This document shows positions 44,501 to 52,200 of a DNA stretch of 64,000 bases, piece after piece. A program made the translations under genes and the position numbers. The notes beneath the pieces are model-generated. The model was not told the origin of the DNA. It worked only from the letters and a program-made list of their open reading frames with translations, and did no database searches. Location: assembly GCA_002021875.1 (NCBI GenBank), contig CP018627.1, forward strand, positions 930,001 to 994,000, in the 5' to 3' direction. Origin of the DNA: Streptomyces hygroscopicus (GTDB taxonomy: Bacteria > Actinomycetota > Actinomycetes > Streptomycetales > Streptomycetaceae). Positions within the stretch are counted from its first letter, which is position 1; each line of letters begins with the position of its first letter.

Positions 44501-46217
44501 ATTCCGTGGCCGCCGGGCCCGCGCCGAGCAGCGGCGCGGGGGTGAACCAGATGTCGTTGCGGCCACGCCAGGGACGCCCCTTGGCCACCATGCGCCGGGC
44601 GAGAGCGAGCCGTTTGGCGGTGGGGTCGACGATGCCGAGCCGGGTACGGGCGTCCCGCCCCGTCACCGTCGTCCGTACGGTCGCGTCGTCCACCGCCAGC
44701 ACCTCGGCCAGCCGCTCCGGGGTGTCCGCGGCCAGGGCCAGCACCCGCTCCGGTTCGATGACGACGGTCGTGGCGCGCTGCGCCACCGACACCGGCGGCT
44801 GCTCCAGCACCACATGGGCGTTGATCCCACCGAATCCGAAGGCGTTGACGGCCGCGCGCCGTACGGGCGCCTCCCAGGGCTCGGCCGCGCCGAGCACCGA
44901 GAAGCGGGTGGCCGCCAGCGCCGGATGGGGGTCGTCGCAGTGCAGCGTGGGCAACAGTCGGCCGTGGTGGACCGCGAGGGCGGCCTTCACCAGACCGGCG
45001 ACACCGGCGGCGGGCATGGTGTGGCCGATCATCGACTTCACCGAGCCGATGACGGCCGTCTCACCCTGCGCGCCACCGGGGCCGAACACCTCGGCCAGCG
45101 TGGCCAGTTCAGCCGTGTCCCCGGCGGGCGTCGCGGTGCCGTGCGCCTCCAGCAGCCCGATGGCGCCCGGCTCGCGCGGATCGAGGCCCGCGGCCCGCCA
45201 CGCCTGTCGTACGGCCCGGGTCTGACCGCCCGGGTCCGGGTTGACCAGACCGGTGGCGCGGCCGTCGGAGGCCACACCGGTGCCGCGGATCACCGCGTAG
45301 ACGCGGTCGCCCTCGCGGAGTGCGTCGTCGAGCCGCTTGAGGACGACCACACCTGTGCCCTCTCCGATCAGCAGGCCGTCGGCCGCGCGGTGGAAGGGCC
45401 GGATCCGCTGGGTCGGTGACAGCGCGCGCAGTTGCGAGAACACGCTCCACAAGGTGATGTCGTGGCAGTGGTGCACTCCGCCCGCGAGCATCACATCGCA
45501 CCGGCCCGAGGCCAGCTCGCCCACCGCCTGGTCGACGGCGACGAGCGAGGAGGCGCAGGCGGCGTCCACGGTGTAGGCGGGGCCGCGCAGATCGAGCCGG
45601 TTGGCGATGCGCGAGGCGGCGAGGTTGGGCACCAGGCCGATGGCCGCCTCGGGCCGGTCCGGGCCGAGCCGCTCGGTGAACGCGGCTCGTACGAGGTCGA
45701 GTTGGCCGGGGCCGAGGTCGGGCAGCAGCTCGCCGAGGGTCCGTACGAGCTGGTGAGCCGTGCGCACCCGCTGGTCGAGCCGGACCAGCCCGGGGGTGAG
45801 ATAGCCGCCCCGGCCCAGCACCACGCCCACCCGCTGCCGGTCGGGGAGCCGGTCCGCACCGCCCGCGTCGGCGATGGCCGCCGCCGCGACGCCCAGGGCG
45901 ATCAGCTGGTCGGGGTCGGTGCCGGCCACCGAGTTCGGCATGATCCCGAACCGGGCGGCCTCGATCCGGGCGAACTCGTCCACGAACCCGCCCCGACGGC
46001 AGTACACCCGGTCGGGCGCCGCGGGCGTGTCGCCACCGCCGTCCGGGGCGTAGAAACCGGCATCCCACCGCCCGTCCGGGACGTCGCTGATGGCGTCCAC
46101 GCCGCCGACCAGGTTGCGCCAGTAGGTGTCCAGGTCCGGGGAGCCGGGCAGCAGCACGGACATGCCGACGATGGCCACCGGCGGCTGCCGGTGCGCCTGC
46201 TCGTCCGTCACGCTCAC
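41550..46217 (-). CDS. PUFA-like iterative PKS subunit: KS-AT-DH-PPTase
   Basis: 1555 residues from GTG 46217, overlapping the first PKS stop (GTGA); the open frame further upstream is a shadow of that gene. KS residues about 15-430: Cys221 in DAACASSLVAVD, EAHGTATPAGD, and SVKSMIGHTMPAAG, so all three catalytic residues are present. AT about 560-860, GHSVGEWTAL near 656. A linker with unusual inserts (about 880-970) and a DH/product-template hotdog: LHDHCFF...PVVPATTI near 1010 and ALLDNVGQLLGYW near 1199, split by a TAAEQ repeat (1043-1072). The C-terminal ~215 residues are a 4'-phosphopantetheinyl transferase: GIAIEEV and FRAAKEAVAMA (KEA motif). The PPTase could activate the ACPs of this operon itself. 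Confidence 0.9.
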   Translation of the reverse strand: MSVTDEQAHRQPPVAIVGMSVLLPGSPDLDTYWRNLVGGVDAISDVPDGRWDAGFYAPDGGGDTPAAPDRVYCRRGGFVDEFARIEAARFGIMPNSVAGTDPDQLIALGVAAAAIADAGGADRLPDRQRVGVVLGRGGYLTPGLVRLDQRVRTAHQLVRTLGELLPDLGPGQLDLVRAAFTERLGPDRPEAAIGLVPNLAASRIANRLDLRGPAYTVDAACASSLVAVDQAVGELASGRCDVMLAGGVHHCHDITLWSVFSQLRALSPTQRIRPFHRAADGLLIGEGTGVVVLKRLDDALREGDRVYAVIRGTGVASDGRATGLVNPDPGGQTRAVRQAWRAAGLDPREPGAIGLLEAHGTATPAGDTAELATLAEVFGPGGAQGETAVIGSVKSMIGHTMPAAGVAGLVKAALAVHHGRLLPTLHCDDPHPALAATRFSVLGAAEPWEAPVRRAAVNAFGFGGINAHVVLEQPPVSVAQRATTVVIEPERVLALAADTPERLAEVLAVDDATVRTTVTGRDARTRLGIVDPTAKRLALARRMVAKGRPWRGRNDIWFTPAPLLGAGPAATEYAGRRKAATGKLAFVFPGLEAEFVPRVDGVAEYFGLSRPAGDHVGEAARVGDIGRHGVGVFGVGRLLDAALRRMGVVPDAVAGHSVGEWTALAVGGLYAGEEVDAFLDSFDPDALRVPGLAFAVLGAGAPRVLAELEARADGRIVLSHDNAPGQSMVCGPRDDVEEFVRALRAEGVIAQLLPFQSGFHTPMLAPYLDPIRAVTERFELLLPPRIPVWSGTTAAPYPATEAEVRELFIRHLLEPVRFRLLTEALYEAGFRAFVQVGTGQLGSLIGDTLHGRDHLVVAANSPHRDGVSQLRRVATALWTEGAEVDPALRSEAEASRARPVLPPVRLDLNGSLVSFSEPRLSELRDELSRAVPWGAGPRRGAWSPSPGAGRVAPTRSAPRNDCPPPLWEAELLALLDETATTATAVIAAGRPPIPRTHDLRVSTETMPYLHDHCFFPQRPGWPDESDRWPVVPATTIVQHLMDAAEHTAAEQTAAEQTAAEQTAAEQTAAEQTAGGAVAVAVHGARFDQWVTAAPPSTVPVTATPASAAHYTVTFGRSARATVEVAPHHPAARPTPWPADPATERRPDHTAHLVYAERWMFHGPAFQGLTALTAIGESHIRGTITTPPAPGALLDNVGQLLGYWIMATRIERTVVFPVGMRLMRFFGPHPSPGTPVECLIRITSLTDTALEADAQLLIGGEVWAELSGWQDRRFDNHPDTRPVERFPQRNTLSRPQPGGWVLLHERWPDLASRDLIMRNHLSSDERTAYEHQPPRGRRQWLLGRIAAKDAVRRWLWDHGEGPVFPAEIGIRDDAHGRPCAIGVHGRILPELALSLAHRAEAGVALVVPRAHGAPGPGIAIEEVADRDDHALAAAFGRAERELLAAATAGGGGSRARWATTFRAAKEAVAMAEGPGPRARPRDLTIAAVRPGADDRDAAPAARLIVEVAATAPGQRPRRYQVHCITIANPPGLPDRDYAVAWTTGPDHQEQDEESDQ
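43001..43090. repeat. Six 15-bp tandem repeats inside the DH region
   Basis: The unit CCGTCTGCTCCGCCG occurs five times exactly from 43001 and a sixth, degenerate copy ends at 43090. Read on the coding (minus) strand it encodes TAAEQ repeats within the DH domain of the second PKS. Multiples of 3 keep the frame; copy number is likely to vary among strains. Confidence 0.9.
43338..43369. repeat. Two adjacent in-frame hairpins in the AT-DH linker
   Basis: GTTCCGCGGGGCGGAAC (43338-43354) and GGGTGGGCGCCACCC (43355-43369) are back-to-back 6-bp stems inside the second PKS. Around them (about 43325-43480) the protein is Arg/Pro/Gly-rich (WGAGPRRGAWSPSPGAGR) with no domain likeness. Nearby 43513-43556 carries another palindrome (CCTCGCTCGCGAGG) and the phrase TCAGCCTCGCTTCGC, close to TCAGCCTCGGTTCGC at 43458-43472. 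Looks like small palindromic elements inserted in frame. Confidence 0.5.
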
Positions 46218-49200
46218 CAGTCCGAGGCGGTGTAGACGACGGATCCGATGGACTCCTCGCCCCAGGCCAGCTCGCGCAGCAGCGCCAGCGTGCCCTCCTC
46301 GGGGTCGATGAGCGAGATGCCGCGCCGGGCGTACTCGCGGCTCAGCTCCGGTGTGACCATCCCGCCATGGGCGCCAGTCGGTGCCCATGGGCCCCAGTGC
46401 ACGGTCAGCGCCCGGCGGCCGGTGCGGTCCCGCCAGCGCGCGCCGAGGGTCTCCAGCGTGTCGTTGGCCGCCGCGTAGTCCACCTGGCCGCGGTTGCCGA
46501 GGGCGGCGGCGATGCTGCCGAACAACACGGCGAACGCCGGGGGTTCGGGCAGCTCCGCCAGCGCGTCCAGCAGCGTCCGGGCCCCCTCCACCTTGGTCCC
46601 GTACACCCGCTGGAAGGACTCGGCGGACTTCTCCGCGATCAGCCGGTCCTCGATCACACCGGCCCCGTAGACGACACCGTCCAGCCGTCCGTGGTCGGCG
46701 TGGATCTGCTTCACCGCTTGGAGCACCGCTTCGGCGTCGCGGAAGTCCACCGAGCGATAGCGGACCCGGCCGCCCAGGGCGGTCAGCTCCTCGATGGTCG
46801 CGGCGACCTCCCGCCGCGCCAGGATACGTGCGGCCTCCCGCTGGATCTCGGCGGGCCCCAGCCCGCCCCGGGCCGCGAGCGCCGCGCGCAGGGCCGTCTC
46901 GTCGCGGGCCCCGGCGGTGGCCGGGTCCTCGGGGCCGACGGGCTCCGGCGTACGGCCGAGCAGCTCGATCCGGCAGCGGGCGGCGGACGCGAGAGTGGCG
47001 GCGCACCGCGCGGTAATGCCCCGCGCCCCGCCGACCAGGACCACCACCGCGTCCCGGTCCAGGCCGAGCGCGGCGGCCTCCGCCGCGCCGTCCCCGGCGG
47101 GCCCGGCGCCCGAACCGGCGAGCGCGCCCAGCGGGGCCTCCACGAGGTCCAGCCGGTGGCGCCGCCCTTCCGCGGTGCGCAGCACGACGGGCGTACGGTC
47201 CGGGGCGAGCAACTCGTCGAGCAGGCCGTCGGCCACGGCGTCGGCGAACCCGGGCGCTGCGGTGGAATCGGGCGCTTCGGCGGATCCGGGCGCGGCGGCG
47301 GAACCGAGGGCTTCGGCGGATCCGGCTGCGGCGGCGGAACCGGCCGCGTCGGTGGACCCAGCCACGTCCGCCGCACCGGCCACGTCGGCGGACCCAGGCG
47401 CGTCGGCGGAACCGGCCTCGTCGGTGGACCCGGCCACGTATGCGGACCCGGCCACGTGTGCGGACCCGGCCGCGTCGGCGGGGAACTCCACCAGCCTGGT
47501 GACCAGGTCCGGGTACTCCCTGGCCACCGTGCGGAAGACCCCGCGCAACCCGGCCGTGCGCGCGGTGAGCGGGTCGGCTCGGCGGAGCGCCAGCAGCCAG
47601 TGCGGGGCGCGCCGCAGGGCCGACTGGAGGGCCGTGAACGCCTCCGGCAGCACCGACGCGCCGGAAGTAGCCAGCGGGTCGAGCAGCAGCACACCGTCCA
47701 CCCGGCCGTCGCCCTCGGTGAGCGGATGCCCGGCGGCGAGGCGGACGGCCTCGGCACCGCGCTCGACGAGACGGGCGGCCACCGCCTCGGCCACCCCGTC
47801 ACCCTCCCCGCCGAGCAGGGCGAAACGCCGGCCGGTCAGATCGGGCGGTGCGGTGGCACCGTCGTCGGGTGCGCCGAGGGGCACGGGCACCAGCCGCAGC
47901 CGCTTGGGCGCCACACCGGCCACGACCACGGGCTCGGGCTCGGGCTCGGGCTCGGCCACGGCAACGGGCTCGGCCGCCACATCCTCGGCCACCGGCTCCG
48001 GTTCGTCGGGCGGTGTGGCGGAGGCCGCGGGGGCGGGGGCAAGGCGGGCGCTGAGCCAGTCGGTGACGGCTGCGGTGGTACGGGCCTTGGCCAGCTCCTC
48101 CAGCTCCTCATCGCCCAGAGCGGCGGTGTCCGCGCCCGCCACACCGAGGCGCCGCGCCAACTCGCCGGCGATCTCGGCGCGTTTGATGGAGTCGATGCTG
48201 AGATCGGCTTCGAGATCGAGGTCGGGTTCGATCATGTCGACCGGATAGCCGGTGCGTTCGCTGATGATCTCGGAGACCGCGCGCAGCACATCGGGCCCGG
48301 TGGCGGGCGCGGGCGGGGCAGAGGCGGGAGACACGGCGGCCACCGGCGCGGCGGCCCCTGAGGTGGCGGCCACCGCGGCAGTGGCCACCGGCACGGCGGC
48401 CACCGGGCCGAGCTCGGCGGGTAGGGACGCGGCCGTGGCGACCGGAGCTGGTGGCGACGCGTGCCGTTCGCCCGGCGCCCCTCCGAAGTAGGTGAGGAGC
48501 ACATCGCGCTGGGCGGCGATCATCTCCCGGCTGGTCCTCAGGAACTCCGAGATCAGGGCGTCCCTGCCCTCGTACTCGCCGCCACCCGTCCGATCGGTCT
48601 GGCTCACGGTCGCCTCCATGACACGTCGGGCCGGTGCCAGCGCACCGGGAAGGAGCTCACCGTCCGCGGTGCGGACCAGGTGTCCGTCGACCGTCCAGCC
48701 GGGCCGTTTCGGTGGTGGGGCGGATCCCGCCGCCACTGCGTCACGGCCGTGGAAAAGCCAGGCCGTACGCACCGGAACACCGGCGACGGCCAGCCGGGCG
48801 AGGGTGTCGAGAAACCCCCGCGGTCCGGCGGAGCCGCTACGCCGTCCCTCGCAGGCGAGGGCGAGGTGCGGACGGCCGTCGAGGATCTCCCCCACCAGCC
48901 GGGTGAGCACCGTCCCCGGACCGGCCTCCACGAAGGTCCGCGCGCCCGCCTCGTACATGGCCTCGATCTGTGCCACGAAGCGGACGGGCGCGCCGATCTG
49001 GGCGGCGAGTTCGGCGCGGATGGCGTCCGGCTCCGTGCCGTGCGGGGCGGCGGTGCGGTTCGCCCAGACGGGGAACTCGGCCGCCCGCACCGGATGGCCG
49101 GCCAGCGCCTCGGCGAACCGCGCACCGGCCCCGGCCACCAGCGGGCTGTGGAAGGCGCAGGCCACCGGGATCCGTTTGACCGAGTGCCCGGCCGCCCGCA

Positions 49201-52200
49201 GCAGCCGTACCGCCTCCTGGACGTCCCGCTCGGGCCCGGAGATCACGGTCTGCCGTGGCGCGTTGTGGTTGGCGGTCACCACGCGCTCGGCGAGCCCGGC
49301 CGTCCGCAGCACCGGCTCGACCTCGCCGGGGGCCGCGGTCACGGCAGCCATGGTGCCGGGCTCCTCCCCGGCGGCCTCGGCGGCGCCGAGGATGGCTGCC
49401 GCCCGCTCGGCGCTCAACTGCGGCAGCGTACGGGGGTCGAGGGCGCCCGCGGCGCACAGTGCGACCAGCTCGCCGTAGCTGTGTCCGGCCGCCATGTCGG
49501 GCCGAACCCCGGCGGAGGTCAGCAGGGTGTACGCGGCGAGCCCGACCATACCCAGTGCCGGCTGGGCCACCCGGGTGTCGGTGATGGCGGTGCGCTGTGC
49601 CGCCTGCCCGGCCTCGTCGAAGGCGGCCGGGGGATACAGCGCGTCGGCGTAGGCGCGTCCGTGGCGCAACTGACGCTGGAGTTCCGGGAAGGTGACGAAG
49701 GCGTCGGCGAACATCCCGGGCCGCTGGCTGCCCTGCCCGGGGAAGAGGAAGGCGACCTTGCCGCGCTGCGGCTCACCCCCAGCCTCTTCGGCCGCGTCCG
49801 GGGCGATGTGCGGCCCGTCCGTTCCGCGTGGCCCCGGGCCCGGCGGATCGCCCGCGAGCACCTGACGTAATCGTGCGGCCAGATCGTCCAGGTCCGAGGC
49901 CACCACGGCCACCCGGACCGGCTCCTGCCCGGCGTCGGCCCGCCGGGAGGCGGTCAGCGCGACGTCGCGCAGCCGCCATGGCCGTCCTGCCGTGTCATTG
50001 GCCATGAGCTGGTCGAGTGTCTCCTGGACCACCCGCAGCGCCGCCGCCCGGTCGGCCCCGCGGAAGAGGAACAGCTCGGCGGGCCAGGCGTCCAGCCCCT
50101 GTGCGGGCGGCGCTCCCCGGCCGTGTGCCGCCAGCACCACATGGAAGTTGGTCCCGCCGAAGCCGAACGCGCTGACCCCGGCAACCCGTTCGGCGGGCGC
50201 GGCGGCCCATGGCCGGGCCCGGGTGTGGAAGGCGAAGGGGCTGCGGTCCGCGTCCCATGCCTCGTTGGGCCTGGTCAGATGCAGTGTCGGCGGTGTGATG
50301 CCGGTGTACAGCGACATCGCGGCCTTCACCAGTCCGGCGAGCCCCGCGGCGCATTTGGTGTGCCCGATCTGGGACTTCACCGAGCCCAGCGCACACCCGC
50401 CCGGTGCGGCCCCGGCGTCGGTGAACACCTCGCCCAGGACGGTGAGTTCGGTGCGGTCGCCGACGACCGTGCCGGTGCCGTGTGCCTCGAGCAGGCCGAC
50501 GTCGGCGGGCGAGAGGTGGGCATTGGCGTACGCGCGCTCCAGCGCGGCCCGCTGTCCCTCGGGGCGCGGGGCGGTCAGCCCGAGCGAGCGGCCGTCGCTG
50601 GAGGAGCCGACGCCCTTGATGACGCCGTAGACGCGGTCGCCGTCCCGTTCGGCGTCGGCCAGCCGTTTGAGGACGACGCAGGCGACGCCCTCGCCGAGCG
50701 CGATTCCGTCGGCCGAGCTGTCGAAGGTGCGGGAGCGGCCCGTCGGGGAGAGGGCGTGCACCGAGGAGAAGAGCACATAGTCGTTGATGCCGTTGTGCAG
50801 ATCGGCGCCGCCGCACAGTACGAGGTCGCTGGTGCCGGCGGTCAGCTCCTTGCAGGCCACGTCCACGGCGGCCAGCGATGACGCGCATGCCGCGTCCACG
50901 GTGTAGTTGGCGCCGCCGAGGTCGAGCCGGTTGGCGATCCGCCCGGAGATGACGTTGGCGAGCATGCCGGGGAAGGAGTCCTCGGTGAGCCGCGGGAGCT
51001 GGTCCGCCAGGTCCCGCGGCACCTCGCGGACGTAGCGTGGCAGGACGGCGCGCAGCGTCTGGGCGTTGGACAGATCGCTGCCCGCCTCGGCGCCGAAGAC
51101 CACGGAGGTGCGGGAGCGGTCGAAGGTCCGACCGCCGTCGCCGGGTGCGCCGTATCCGGCGTCGTCCAGGGCCCGGCGGGCGGCCTCCAGGGCCAGCAGC
51201 TGGACGGGTTCGATGCTGCCGAGCGAGGCCGGGGGGATGCCGTAGCGCAGCGGGTCGAAGGGGACGGGTGGCAGAAAGCCACCCCATTTGGAGGCGGAGG
51301 CACCGTCCTTGTCGCCCGTGTAGTGGACGGCCGGGTCCCAGCGCTCGGCGGGCACTTCGGTGACGGCGTCCACACCGCCCACCACATTGGCCCAGAACGA
51401 GGCGAGGTCGGGCGCCTGCGGAAACATGCACGCCATGCCGACCACGGCCACGTCCAGCGGCGCGGGCGCCTCGGCCGCCGCCGGGGCCGAGGCCACGCCC
51501 AGGCGCTCGCACACCTCCTCGGCGCGTGCGGTGAGGAAGTTGGCGGCGCCGGGGCCCACCGCATGGTGCAGGGCGTCGATCGTGGTGGTGGCCGAGCGCA
51601 GCACGGCGACCTGTCCGGCCATGAACATCCCGCCGCTGAGCTGGTGTTCCTCGTCCACCGAAGCCAACGCGCCGTCGGGCCCGCGGTCCATGCCCTTGCT
51701 GGCGATCCTCAGCCGTCCCACATTCAGCCGCTCCAGCCGCTCCCAGACTTCCCGGTCCGGCAGGCCCTCGTTCCGCAGCCGTTCCTTGACGGTGTCGAAG
51801 CTCTCGGTGAAGGGGCTGGGCACGCAGCGTGTGGCATGGCCGGGGGCGGTCTCCAGCAGCACGGTGTGCTCGGCGGCCACCACGTGGCGCTGGAAGAGCG
51901 GCTGTAAGGCGCCGTGCGCCACCGCCTCCTCGGTGAAGAGATAGGCGGTGCCCATCAGCGAGCCGATGGCGACGCCGCGCCGGGTGAGCGGGGCGGTGAG
52001 CGCGGCCACCATCGCGGCGGAGCGTTCGTCGTGCACTCCCCCGGCGAAGAAGATCTCGATACCCGCGCCCTCGGTGCCGTCGGTCCCGTCGGTGCCGTCG
52101 GTGCCGTGGGTGTTCGCCATATGACGCGGGTCGTGCGCGGTGTCGTCGAGGAAGTCCTCGACGACGGCGATCTGGGCCTCCCATAACGGGAAGCTGTTGC

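Noticed and set aside
43629..45419. Long rightward ORF across the KS-AT region
   Set aside because: Codon-bias shadow of the PKS gene; composition Arg/Gly/Ala with no fold.
45540..45570. Second KS as a catalytically dead chain-length factor
   Set aside because: PUFA synthases pair KS with a CLF lacking Cys, but here CASSL, HGT and the second His are all present.
46218..47006. Apparent N-terminal extension of the second PKS to 47006
   Set aside because: It overlaps the KR of the first PKS in another frame; the GTGA overlap at 46214-46217 and the KS start fix the true start at 46217.
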